From contig CAJUEW010000027.1 of assembly GCA_910585465.1 (NCBI GenBank), positions 1 to 29,147 on the forward strand: 29,147 nt of DNA, given 5' to 3'. The first letter of the stretch is position 1, and each line of letters begins with the position of its first letter. This document shows positions 17,462 through 24,559 of the stretch, piece after piece. The stretch comes from an uncultured Lachnospiraceae bacterium. GTDB taxonomy: Bacteria; Bacillota; Clostridia; Lachnospirales; Lachnospiraceae. Below the pieces are notes generated by a model, which had not been told where the DNA came from, did no database searches, and saw only the letters and a program-made list of their open reading frames with translations. Position numbers and translations under genes: made by a program.

Positions 17462-18242
17462 ATGCTGAAACCATTGTCAAAAAAATTAAACGCCTTTTTT
17501 ATAACGACTATTATGTTGATCATTACATCAATTATGATTATTCTCTGTAAAAACTATATCCACATGGAGCAATCGAATGAGATTATTTTTTTTCAGAAAA
17601 TGGCTACGCAGATGATATACCAGCTTGAAGACAGCAGCCAGGATTTTAGATCCATTGCGGATTTCTACCATGAGTACAGACACTCTATATTCTGCTATAT
17701 TCAAGATACCTCTGGAAAGATGATATACCAGACAGACTCTGACTTTCCTACGGATGCAGATACACTTTTGGAGCGTTTCCGTATACAGACTGACAAAGAA
17801 GATACTTTCATAATCACAAATGATAGTAAGCCGACTACAGACCAAAGCGGTATATTTGAGTTTCATGGAACGAGAAATGACGAATATTTAGGGATACTTG
17901 CAACGATTGTATGGAGAACGGCTTTTTCAGATCTTGACAATTTTTATGGACAATGCAATTCACCATTCCATAAACAATAAGCAAATCGAAATTAAAACAG
18001 CAGCAGCGGCAAAACATATCACATTTTTCGTAACCGACCACGGAAAAGGCATTCCGGAAGATGATAAGCCGTATATTTTTAACCGTTTCTATTGCACCGA
18101 CAAATCAAGGACAGATAAATCAAATTTTGGATTAGGACTTAGCATAGCAGATGAGCTTGCAAAAATGATGAACGGCAGCGTAGGCTGTGAAGATACGGAC
18201 GGGGGAGGGGCGACATTCTTTGTCACGCTTCCTTTGAAATAG
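17462..18242 (+). pseudogene. Histidine kinase with central deletion and frameshift
   Basis: The N-terminal part (MLKPLSKKL..., TM about 10-30) and a sensor region run to about 17900. In the neighbouring frame from about 17915 to 18242 comes an ATPase domain with N box (QILTIFMDNAIHHS), G1 (DHGKGIP) and G2 (NFGLGLSIADELAK), ending FFVTLPLK. The second TM and the His-containing dimerisation domain are missing, and the two parts are out of frame. The deletion lies between the DEYLGILATIV and GERLFQIL phrases. No functional kinase can result. Confidence 0.82.
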
Positions 18243-18286
18243 TCGGATTGCAACTTGTGATTGCTTTTTAGAACTTTTCAATCTCT

Positions 18287-18314
18287 TTGTTCTTTCGCTT
18301 ATATATTTTATAAT
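18287..18314 (+). promoter_or_regulatory. Candidate promoter before a 7-codon ORF
   Basis: TTGTTC (18287-18292), 16 bases, TATAAT (18309-18314). The -10 is perfect, the -35 weak. It leads into a strong ribosome binding site at 18321-18328. Confidence 0.35.
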
Positions 18315-18334
18315 GCAAAAAAGGAGGGATTTTC

Positions 18335-18358
18335 ATGAGATGGTATGGTTTCTATTAA
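18335..18358 (+). CDS. Seven-residue ORF with strong ribosome binding site
   Basis: AAGGAGGG ends 6 bases before an ATG that encodes only MRWYGFY and a TAA. The signal is stronger than for many real genes here. It may be a leader peptide for the regulator gene at 18455, a tiny aromatic peptide, or just the first codons of a deleted gene. The last is most likely given the deletions on both sides. Confidence 0.25.
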   Translation: MRWYGFY

Positions 18359-18361
18359 AAG

Positions 18362-18416
18362 TTTTCCGTTGTAACATTTTGCGGTCATTTTTTGTTATAC
18401 TATTGTGAACGGAAAA
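18362..18416 (+). promoter_or_regulatory. Promoter bracketed by inverted repeat before regulator remnant
   Basis: TTTTCCGTT (18362-18370) is the exact inverse of AACGGAAAA (18408-18416). Between them lies TATACT at 18396-18401 with a poor -35 (GTAACA at 18371-18376). A second short palindrome, AACGG...CCGTT, overlaps at 18408-18425. The spacing suggests an operator around the promoter of the remnant gene at 18455. Confidence 0.4.
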
Positions 18417-18454
18417 AATACCGTTTGTTAATAATAATTGAAAAGAGGAGGGCC

Positions 18455-18835
18455 ATGAAAAAAATTTTGCTGGTAGAAGACGATATCCTTTTAAATAAAA
18501 CGCTGACCTACAACCTGATTTCTGAGGGTTACGATACGGAATCTGTCCTGAATGCCAGTGCAGCCGCCGAAGTTTTAGCCGGAACAGAATATGACCTGGT
18601 GCTTCTGGACATCAACCTGCCGGACGGCAGCGGTTATGACCTGTGCAGGCTCATAAAGCCGGAGAACCCGGACACGCTGCTTTCAAAGTCTGTCACAGAA
18701 GAAGAATGGCGGGAGTTTCGGCAGGGCATCCGGAACCAGACGGACAAACTGGAATTTCTCTTCCAGGTCCTTGTGAAGGAATCGGTGAGACAGTTCGATT
18801 GGATACTGAAAGCTTTCATGGAGACTATACCGTGA
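18455..18835 (+). pseudogene. Response regulator start fused to kinase segment
   Basis: Residues 1-70 are a receiver domain start: acidic pocket EDD, phosphoacceptor Asp52 in LLDINLPDGSG, and CRLIKPE. From residue 71 (NPDTLLSKSVTEEEWREF...RNQTDKLEFLFQVLVK) the sequence matches the second helix of the dimerisation domain of kinases that partner such regulators. The two genes are joined in frame by a deletion. The receiver lacks its second half (conserved Thr and Lys) and all of the DNA-binding domain. The ATG at 18455 has GAGGAGGG just upstream. The tail after VLVKE is out of any family frame, and a permease-like segment starts in the next frame at about 18778. Confidence 0.8.
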
Positions 18836-18891
18836 TCGGGATCCTGGAGAGCGAAGGGGAACGGGAAGCGAATACCCGGAACGCGAAATAA
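18778..18891 (+). pseudogene. Short FtsX/MacB permease-like fragment
   Basis: The frame reads GIGETVRLDTESFHGDYTVI and on to ILESEGEREANT before TAA. This resembles the extracytoplasmic domain of FtsX-like permeases (strand pattern of 'G-D-x-V...Y-T-V-x-G-I'). No start or TM is present, and it overlaps the kinase-like tail of the preceding remnant in another frame. Confidence 0.4.
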
Positions 18892-19161
18892 ATGAGGTGC
18901 TGTCGAATTGGCATACCTTATTGGACGGGGTTCACCCGCCCGCAGGGCTGAATAGCTTATATGGTTTGGAACCAACTTTGATTGAAAGGTCTTTAGTGGA
19001 AGCCGGTTCGGATACTTGTCACCTGTGCAGATGGGAAATATGTGGTCAAATTCCAGCGGGAAACCGCCATATATTCTCCATCAGGCTATATTTTCTACCA
19101 GATTACTCCGATGATTAGAAAAGGGTTCCGCTATAGTGAAGTCTCTTGCTTCATTATAATG
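18892..19161. other. No intact gene; likely remnants
   Basis: The plus-strand frames of 60-75 codons here (for example the phrases LDGVHPPAGLNSLYG and GKYVVKFQRETAIYSPSG) have no recognised family and no ribosome binding site. They read like pieces of deleted genes between the upstream remnants and the LytTR promoter. Confidence 0.35.
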
Positions 19162-19195
19162 CATTTCACAGCAACAGATAAACATTTCACAGCAA
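19162..19195 (+). promoter_or_regulatory. Tandem LytTR-type binding site
   Basis: CATTTCACAGCAA occurs at 19162-19174 and again, identical, at 19183-19195, a period of 21 bases (two helical turns). The pair ends 5 bases before the -35 of the regulator gene. This is the geometry of LytTR-family activator sites (two direct half-sites about 21 bases apart on one DNA face). A similar pair is at 21342-21375. Confidence 0.7.
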
Positions 19196-19200
19196 TCAAA

Positions 19201-19229
19201 TTGTTTTGGCGTTTTGGACAGGCTATAAT
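19201..19229 (+). promoter_or_regulatory. Promoter of the LytTR regulator-kinase operon
   Basis: TTGTTT (19201-19206), 17 bases, perfect TATAAT (19224-19229). A weak -35 next to the tandem repeats is what an activator-dependent promoter looks like. AGGAGGTGG follows before the TTG start at 19267. Confidence 0.65.
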
Positions 19230-19266
19230 AAAATGTCTGTTTTGATGATGACTAGGAGGTGGTACA

Positions 19267-19971
19267 TTGATCCATATTGCAATCTGTGATGATGAAAAAC
19301 AGATGTCCGATCATATAAGGTCGATGGTCTCCGATTTTTTTCGTAAAAAGAACAGAGAGATCAGCCTCCGGACGTTTCTAAGCGGCGAAGAGCTGCTGAA
19401 CTACGAAGGGCAGATCGACATTCTGTTTCTGGATATCCAGATGAAGGATATCGACGGTATGGAAACAGCAAGGAGACTAAGGGCGGATAAGTTTCAGGGA
19501 TTTCTGATCTTCATCACGGTACTAAAAGAGATGGTATTCCAGTCTTTTGAGGTGCAGGCCTATGATTATCTGGTCAAGCCAGTGGAAGAAAAACAGTTTG
19601 AGAGAACCATGGAGCGCCTGTTAGCTTCCATGCACAGCGTCGGTGAAGACAGCCTGCTCGTGCAGAAGGGATATGAGGGGCGGATTATCCGAAAGGATGA
19701 GATTGTCTTCTGTGAAATCATAGACCGGAAAATATATCTGAACCTGGTATCAGGCGAAGTTCTTGATTATTATGAGCGAATTGAAAATCTGGAAACAAAA
19801 CTGGGCGACCATTTTTTTCGATGCCACAGGAGCTATCTCATCAATCTGAAACACTTAAAAGGTTATAAAAACGGGACTGCCTATATGGATAACGGCAAAG
19901 AGGTTCCTGTATCACGGCTGCGTAGTAAGGAGTTCTCCAGAGTTGTTCTGCAGTATATGAAGAACATCTGA
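19267..19971 (+). CDS. LytTR-family (AgrA-like) response regulator
   Basis: The 234-residue protein has a receiver domain with acidic pocket CDDE (7-10), phosphoacceptor Asp56 (LFLDIQM) and Lys104 (YDYLVKPV). A LytTR DNA-binding domain follows (about 133-232), with the family phrases IVFCEIIDRKIYL, HFFRCHRSYLINL and VPVSRLRSKEF. It starts at TTG 19267 after AGGAGGTGG. Regulators of this class work with AgrC-like peptide-sensing kinases and bind pairs of direct repeats; such a pair sits just before this gene, so autoactivation is likely. It is intact and forms an operon with the kinase gene downstream. Confidence 0.94.
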   Translation: MIHIAICDDEKQMSDHIRSMVSDFFRKKNREISLRTFLSGEELLNYEGQIDILFLDIQMKDIDGMETARRLRADKFQGFLIFITVLKEMVFQSFEVQAYDYLVKPVEEKQFERTMERLLASMHSVGEDSLLVQKGYEGRIIRKDEIVFCEIIDRKIYLNLVSGEVLDYYERIENLETKLGDHFFRCHRSYLINLKHLKGYKNGTAYMDNGKEVPVSRLRSKEFSRVVLQYMKNI

Positions 19972-20055
19972 GATTCGAGAAGGTTCTGATTCGGATTGCC
20001 GGCCTGCTTGAAAGGGCGCCGGGCAGATAGGGAGATTTTACATATGGGAGGTAAA

Positions 20056-21384
20056 ATGGCTGAGTATTTAGACTTTTTTAACAGATATATTATGGGGGTT
20101 ATCGAGATATTTATCCAGCTTTATTTTCTGGCAAAAATCCTGAAAAAGAAAATATGGATTCCTTTTTATTTCCTGTTTGCAGTATGTGCGGTGGTTGTCA
20201 ACGATTTTGTTTCAGTCAGCACGATAACGGGTTTCGTGGTATTTGTATTTTTTCTTACGGTATACGGGATGCTGGTCTGTCACGCGGATTTAAAGTTTTC
20301 TATTTTGTATGCGGCATTGATGACTGAAATCATGCTGCTCTGCTTTGGGATTGTGAACTCCCTGACGGGTCTTTTATACTCATGGAGGCCGGATTTTTTC
20401 CATGGTACGGCCGGCTTCGCGGTCATGCTGGGCAACGAGGCGGCGTCACTTTTGCTGGCCGGGTTTTGTTATTATATGGTATATCGCTATTTTTCCTATT
20501 ATACCGCAGCGGAAATGCAGCAGATGTTTCTGGTTCTCATCCCGATTCTGATGATCTTTATTATGAGTGAGTACATTAATACGATCGCATTTGAGTACGG
20601 GTATGAGGTTATAGGGGAGGAAGAATCTTACCTGTATCTGTTCAACCACTGGCAGCTGCTCGTCATGCAGTTTTTTGGACTTTTAAGTGTGTTCTGCATC
20701 CTGTTCTCTTATAAGAAATTGCAGCAGAATTTCCGCCTTAGCACAGAATTATCATTACTGGAGCAGGAAGAACATTCCCTGAATCAGTATGTAGAGGAGG
20801 CGAAAACCCGTTACGATGAAACAAAGTCATTCCGCCATGACATCAGGAACCACATCACAGTGGTAAAAAATCTCCTGCAGAGCGGGAACGTGGAGGAAGC
20901 TGTAACCTATGTGGAAGATATGGATGATATGGCGGAAAAAATGTCATTCCCCTGCAGTACCAATAACCCGGTGGTGGATATTCTGGTAGGAAACAAACTG
21001 GGGATTGCCCAAAGTATGGGGATAGATGTGGACTGTTCTCTTCTTCTGCCTTACCCCTGTGACCTTAAGGACATTGATATCTGTATTGTTCTGTCAAATG
21101 CACTGGATAATGCGATCCGGGCAGTGAAAAGTCCGGATGCTGGTATAGTAAAATTTATTCATGTGTCCGGGCGTATCCAGGGAGATTTCCTTATGATAGA
21201 AGTGGAGAACAGCTTTCATGGAAAAGATACGTTCAAAAAAGGGACAGGTCTGTCAAATGTAAAGAAGGTAGCCGAAAAATATGGCGGCGCCATGAGTATA
21301 GAGACACGGGGGGATGTATTTATCCTGCAGGTGCTGCTGATCATCCCACAGCATCCAGAAAGCATCTCACAGCAAATGGATTAA
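20056..21384 (+). CDS. AgrC/ComD-like peptide-sensing histidine kinase
   Basis: The 442-residue protein has about six or seven membrane segments in residues 10-218, then a coiled linker (about 225-255). The phosphoacceptor is His261 (SFRHDIRNHITVVKNLL). A GHKL ATPase domain has Asn348/Asn352 (LSNALDNAIRAV) and the G box GTGLSNVKKVAEKYGG (396-411). This is the layout of class-10 kinases that sense secreted peptides (AgrC, ComD, RumK-like). The ATG at 20056 is used because GGGAGGT lies 4-8 bases upstream. The last 12 residues (QHPESISQQ region) lie beyond the normal domain end and are encoded by the second tandem repeat. No agrB/agrD-type gene is visible nearby, so the inducer may come from elsewhere. 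Confidence 0.92.
   Translation: MAEYLDFFNRYIMGVIEIFIQLYFLAKILKKKIWIPFYFLFAVCAVVVNDFVSVSTITGFVVFVFFLTVYGMLVCHADLKFSILYAALMTEIMLLCFGIVNSLTGLLYSWRPDFFHGTAGFAVMLGNEAASLLLAGFCYYMVYRYFSYYTAAEMQQMFLVLIPILMIFIMSEYINTIAFEYGYEVIGEEESYLYLFNHWQLLVMQFFGLLSVFCILFSYKKLQQNFRLSTELSLLEQEEHSLNQYVEEAKTRYDETKSFRHDIRNHITVVKNLLQSGNVEEAVTYVEDMDDMAEKMSFPCSTNNPVVDILVGNKLGIAQSMGIDVDCSLLLPYPCDLKDIDICIVLSNALDNAIRAVKSPDAGIVKFIHVSGRIQGDFLMIEVENSFHGKDTFKKGTGLSNVKKVAEKYGGAMSIETRGDVFILQVLLIIPQHPESISQQMD
21342..21375 (+). promoter_or_regulatory. Second tandem LytTR-type site, inside kinase gene end
   Basis: CATCCCACAGCAT (21342-21354) and CATCTCACAGCAA (21363-21375) lie 21 bases apart. They match the half-site at 19162 at 10 and 12 of 13 positions. 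They overlap the last codons of the kinase gene and lie about 105 bases before the small gene at 21480. No good -10 is seen at the spacing used upstream of the regulator gene, so activity is uncertain. Confidence 0.6.
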
Positions 21385-21479
21385 CCCGCCGCTTCTCACT
21401 GCCGAAAAACGAAAAAGGGAGCTGTTTGCAAATGTAAAACAGTTACCCGGCAATATCAAATTAAAGGAGGAACATACTT

Positions 21480-21758
21480 ATGGCAATGCAGACCCTAAAG
21501 GATACCTTTATGTCATACGGCAGATTCAAGGAAATCAATGGAAATTATGCGCAATCTAAAACCGATTACGCAGAGAGGGTGAAGGAAAAGCAGGCAGCTC
21601 TAAGAACGGAAAAAGCAAAAGAAGCAAAGGAAACAAAAGAAGTTGCAGAAGAAAAAGGATCAGGTAAGCTATCTGAATCACAGGATGTATACATCAGCAG
21701 TGAAAAGTCGGGCTGTCTTGCGAAGGAACTGAATATGGCGATTGGTATCACTTTGTGA
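21480..21758 (+). CDS. Small charged protein of unknown function
   Basis: The 92-residue product has a Gln/Lys/Asp-containing helical N-terminus (TLKDTFMSYGRFKEINGNY) and a very Lys/Glu/Ala-rich helical middle (about 38-62). The short tail runs VYISSEKSG and on to AIGITL. No signal peptide or TM is present. The phrase EEKGSGKLSE recalls DUF6033-type proteins of Clostridia, but the expected C-terminal domain is absent, so it may be shortened. AAAGGAGG lies about 10 bases before the ATG at 21480, a good start. A tandem LytTR-like site lies upstream and a lipoprotein gene overlaps its stop (GTGA). It is a candidate regulated output of the kinase/regulator pair. Confidence 0.6.
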   Translation: MAMQTLKDTFMSYGRFKEINGNYAQSKTDYAERVKEKQAALRTEKAKEAKETKEVAEEKGSGKLSESQDVYISSEKSGCLAKELNMAIGITL

Positions 21759-22090
21759 AAAAGATGTTGATTTCGATTGGTCTTTTGGCGGTATTGCTTA
21801 CAGGGTGTGGGAAAACGGATATTGTCAGAACGTATGAGAAGTCAGAGGATGCCGGAATTACAGCCGCATATTATGAAATAGATAACGGAACATGGAAATG
21901 TGATGGTGTAACATATTCGTTTAGATTGGAGTTAAGCGGCAGAATGCCCAACGCTGAATCAGATAGTTATTATACCGTTCTTACGGACAATAAGAATTTA
22001 ACTTTCGAGGATGTCTCAAAAAGTCTGTATGGCAGTTTACTTGAGGATAGTAAGATTATGGAAGGCTCTATTATTGTAGAAATGAGATAA
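21755..22090 (+). CDS. Small lipoprotein of unknown function
   Basis: The 111-residue product has a lipoprotein signal: KK, a hydrophobic stretch (about 4-14) and the lipobox LLTGC with Cys18. The mature domain (YYEIDNGTWKCDGVTYSFRL, SGRMPNA, YTVLTDNKNLTFE) looks like a small beta-rich fold that I have seen in hypothetical Clostridia lipoproteins, without known function. GTG 21755 overlaps the previous stop; ATG 21764 is an alternative but would shorten the basic region. No clear ribosome binding site is seen, so coupling to the 21480 gene is likely. It should sit on the outer face of the cell membrane, and with the CPBP gene next to it an immunity role is possible. Confidence 0.7.
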   Translation: MKKMLISIGLLAVLLTGCGKTDIVRTYEKSEDAGITAAYYEIDNGTWKCDGVTYSFRLELSGRMPNAESDSYYTVLTDNKNLTFEDVSKSLYGSLLEDSKIMEGSIIVEMR

Positions 22091-22117
22091 AAATTCAGTT
22101 GATCGAGGTAACTATAT

Positions 22118-22960
22118 ATGGAGAGAAATACAAAATACAAACCAGATCATTTGTGCATTGTAATATTCACGCTTTGTTTATCCGTAAGGGTTGTAGAATA
22201 TTTTCTGATTGAAACAGATCAAACGGCTATTGGAGAAAATGTGCTTCATAAAGTAGTTGGAATTATCATATTGGCTTTGGTATTAAAAAGGGTAAATCTT
22301 TCATGGAGCGATATTGGATTTCAAAGAAACAGTTTTGCAGGCAGCATTTTGAAAGGATTGATATTGGGAAGCGCTTGCTTTATTATTTCATACGGTTTGG
22401 AACTAGCAATTTTAACTTTGCAAGGCAATCCTGCACATTTAGAAATATATATCAGCAGTTTTTCTTTAACCGGCTCTCAAATAAAAAATACGGATTTCGT
22501 ATTTTTTCTGTTATGTGTGCTTTTCAATATTATCAATGTATGGATGGAGGAAGGTGTCTTTCGCGGATTGTTCATCAGAACACTTTCCGAAACAAAGCCA
22601 TTTATGCAGGCGAATTTTATTGCCGCATTTTTATTTGGTATTTGGCATATTGTAATGCCAGTCAGAAGTTATATCCATGGCGAAATGTCATTTGCGGCAA
22701 TGGTTCTTATGGGTATCGGTTATATGATCCTTTCTGGAATTATGGGAATCAAATGGGGACTTCTTTACCGCATAACTGGAAATATATGGGTAGGGCTTGG
22801 CGATCATTTATTCAATAATACCGTTGCTACAAATATGCTGCATGTTATTTCTGCAAAGGGCACAGACGAATTACAGATTGTCCGTATTATGGCTGCACAA
22901 ATTATTTCCTTTGTTTTTGTGTTGGTGATTCATACTTATCGAACTACTAATGTTCGATAA
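22118..22960 (+). CDS. CPBP-family intramembrane metalloprotease
   Basis: The 280-residue multi-pass protein (about seven or eight hydrophobic segments) carries the three CPBP/Abi motifs. These are Glu144-Glu145-x3-Arg149 (MEEGVFRG), Phe173-x3-His177 (FGIWH) and His230 with nearby Asn233/234 (GDHLFNN). CPBP proteins act on prenylated or membrane substrates in eukaryotes; in Firmicutes many are linked to bacteriocin clusters and self-immunity. GATCGAGG precedes the ATG at 22118. Base composition is more AT-rich than the kinase gene upstream, a possible sign of separate acquisition. All motif residues are present, so an active enzyme is plausible. Confidence 0.9.
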   Translation: MERNTKYKPDHLCIVIFTLCLSVRVVEYFLIETDQTAIGENVLHKVVGIIILALVLKRVNLSWSDIGFQRNSFAGSILKGLILGSACFIISYGLELAILTLQGNPAHLEIYISSFSLTGSQIKNTDFVFFLLCVLFNIINVWMEEGVFRGLFIRTLSETKPFMQANFIAAFLFGIWHIVMPVRSYIHGEMSFAAMVLMGIGYMILSGIMGIKWGLLYRITGNIWVGLGDHLFNNTVATNMLHVISAKGTDELQIVRIMAAQIISFVFVLVIHTYRTTNVR

Positions 22961-23114
22961 GGGATTATTGCAAGAACAGATCAAGAAATTGTGTGAAGAT
23001 TATTTGTTGGAAAATGGTGCAGACTCGTTTTGGTATTGGGATGTTGGCGCTTTTATTTTTGCCGGAGATGTAACGGCTCTTTCTGTTCCTGGAGAGCATC
23101 ACACTGACCTCTGA
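22950..23114 (+). CDS. 54-residue ORF overlapping the CPBP gene end
   Basis: ATG 22950 overlaps the CPBP stop by 11 bases and opens a frame reading MFDKGLLQEQIKKLCEDYLL, then GADSFWYWDVGAFIFAGD and SVPGEHHTDL, stop 23112-23114. The amphipathic start and aromatic core look like a real protein rather than a shadow frame. No ribosome binding site is seen, but it could be coupled to the CPBP gene. The end overlaps the ABC ATPase tail at 23095 in another frame, so it may be the stub of a longer gene cut by a deletion. No family is named. Confidence 0.45.
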   Translation: MFDKGLLQEQIKKLCEDYLLENGADSFWYWDVGAFIFAGDVTALSVPGEHHTDL

Positions 23115-23220
23115 CCGGGTATTTGTCCTTGAGGACGGCAGGATTCGGCAGACCTTTGAACGCGGGCAGATTAATGCCGAAGAGATCCGGGAGGCTCTGC
23201 ATGATGAAAATGACAGGTAA
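23095..23220 (+). pseudogene. C-terminal stub of an ABC transporter ATPase
   Basis: The frame reads SITLTSDRVFVLEDGRIRQT, then FERGQINAEEIREALH and a TAA at 23218-23220. This is the region just after the switch His of MacB/BceA-type ATPases ('DRVxxLxDGxI'). Everything before it is missing; an in-frame stop lies at 23071. It overlaps the start of the permease at 23201 by 20 bases, as in an intact operon, which shows that the two genes once belonged together. Confidence 0.75.
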
Positions 23221-24430
23221 AGCCTTTGCCAAAAAGCTGTTTGGGGAAAAATATGAGCGGCTGCCCCGGACTCTATTTATGGATGTGATTGTATTTTGGG
23301 GACTGTATATTGCCGGCTTTCAGGTGCAGATTGCGTCGTTTGTCCGGGTTCTGATGATCAGCGCCTTTACTGCAGGCGTGATGTGGCAGGCTCTTTCTTC
23401 CAAAGATAATGCTGCCGAACTTCAACATATGCTGATGCTGCCGCATAGATGTCGGGAGTTAGTTTTCTCCTATGTGGCTGCGCTGGGAGTCTATGCAATC
23501 CTTACAAAAACAGGATTGCTTTTCGCGGTCTTGTTATCTATTTCTGCCTGGAAGCCGATAGAGATTATGGGAATGGTCATCTGCATGATCCATGCGGTTC
23601 TTATGGCTGCCGCGGTTTATGACTTGAGAAAATACTGGTATGCGGGCGGCCTCTGGATTGCGGGCATTGTGACTGCCATCCTGCTTTTGGGAAGCAGGAC
23701 ATGGTTTTGCCTGTTGCTGCTTGTGAACAGCCTGTTTGCCATTCTGATTTTATGGAAGGCTGACGGATATGCTTTTTATCGGTGGGAGAGTAAGAAGCAC
23801 CCTCCGGGCATTCCTTTATGCCAGGGTTTGCCCCAGCGGAAGCGGGCTTCCCTATTGCGGTACTTTTTCCGGTATCTGAGCTGCCATAAGAATTATCTGC
23901 TCAATACCGCTGTGATGTGGTGCGTAGCCTTGGTACTGCCTTATTTCTTTAGAGAAATGGCAGGGCTGTCCGTGATTCCAGTGGGTTTTGCGATTTTGTC
24001 CTTAAATACGCCCATCTGTATCCTGCTGTCTTGTGACCCTGATCTGGAGCAGGCAGTCCGTTTTTTGCCTGGGCAGATAGGTTGCTTTTGCATTCCATAC
24101 TGTCTGTTTATCTTCCTTTGTAATATAGCGGCAGATGTGATATTCCTCTTAAGCTGGCAGATACAAAACGGCAGCGTCACTGTCCAAATGATTTTAGGGG
24201 CTGTTTTCTTTGCCCTGCAGAGCGCGGTGTTGTCGGTGCTGTTGGAATGGTTTTATCCTATCCGAGGCTGGAAGATTGAAAGCGACCTGTGGCATCATCC
24301 GCGGAAATATGTGGTTCCGGTGGTAATGCTGCTGCTCGCAGGGGCAGTATCTTCCTGTCCGGTGCTGCTGCCTGTATTGTTGGCTTTACTGGCTGTAGAA
24401 GCCACAGTTTTACTTAGTAGTAGGAGGTAA
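23201..24430 (+). CDS. ABC transporter permease-like multi-pass protein
   Basis: The 409-residue protein has about ten hydrophobic segments and a mid-protein cytoplasmic loop (about 190-225, rich in Lys, Pro and Arg). The start is ATG 23201 (or 23204), with GGGAGG 7 bases upstream; the open frame extends back to 23123 but that part is the ATPase tail in another frame. Between an ATPase stub and another ATPase start, it is most likely the membrane subunit of a peptide-related exporter. The precise family is not recognised. The frame is intact, but its ATPase upstream is gone. Confidence 0.65.
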   Translation: MMKMTGKAFAKKLFGEKYERLPRTLFMDVIVFWGLYIAGFQVQIASFVRVLMISAFTAGVMWQALSSKDNAAELQHMLMLPHRCRELVFSYVAALGVYAILTKTGLLFAVLLSISAWKPIEIMGMVICMIHAVLMAAAVYDLRKYWYAGGLWIAGIVTAILLLGSRTWFCLLLLVNSLFAILILWKADGYAFYRWESKKHPPGIPLCQGLPQRKRASLLRYFFRYLSCHKNYLLNTAVMWCVALVLPYFFREMAGLSVIPVGFAILSLNTPICILLSCDPDLEQAVRFLPGQIGCFCIPYCLFIFLCNIAADVIFLLSWQIQNGSVTVQMILGAVFFALQSAVLSVLLEWFYPIRGWKIESDLWHHPRKYVVPVVMLLLAGAVSSCPVLLPVLLALLAVEATVLLSSRR

Positions 24431-24559
24431 ATGAAATTGGAGGTATTGAGAGGAGAGAACATTTCAAAAATATATTGCCAAAATGCGGTGTCATTGCAGG
24501 CACTACGCAGTGTATCAGTTATATGCTTGCAGAAGCTGTCACGGATGGAGGAACCTTAA
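24431..24559 (+). pseudogene. N-terminal stub of a MacB-type ABC ATPase
   Basis: TAGGAGGTAA precedes ATG 24431, which opens MKLEVLRGENISKIYCQNAV, then SLQALRSVSV. This is the standard start of a BceA/MacB-type ATPase up to just before Walker A. After codon 30 (about 24520) the sequence becomes permease sequence in another frame, and the ATPase frame ends at TAA 24557-24559. The entire nucleotide-binding core is lost. Confidence 0.75.

Noticed and set aside
17260..17550. Plus-strand 96-codon frame as a real gene
   Set aside because: It runs from the end of the minus-strand permease into the kinase start in the wrong frame; no start signal and no domain.
18892..19161. A lantibiotic or autoinducing-peptide precursor gene near the AgrC-like kinase
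   Set aside because: No short frame with a ribosome binding site, leader motif (GG/GA) and Cys/Ser/Thr-rich end was found here or at 21376-21479.
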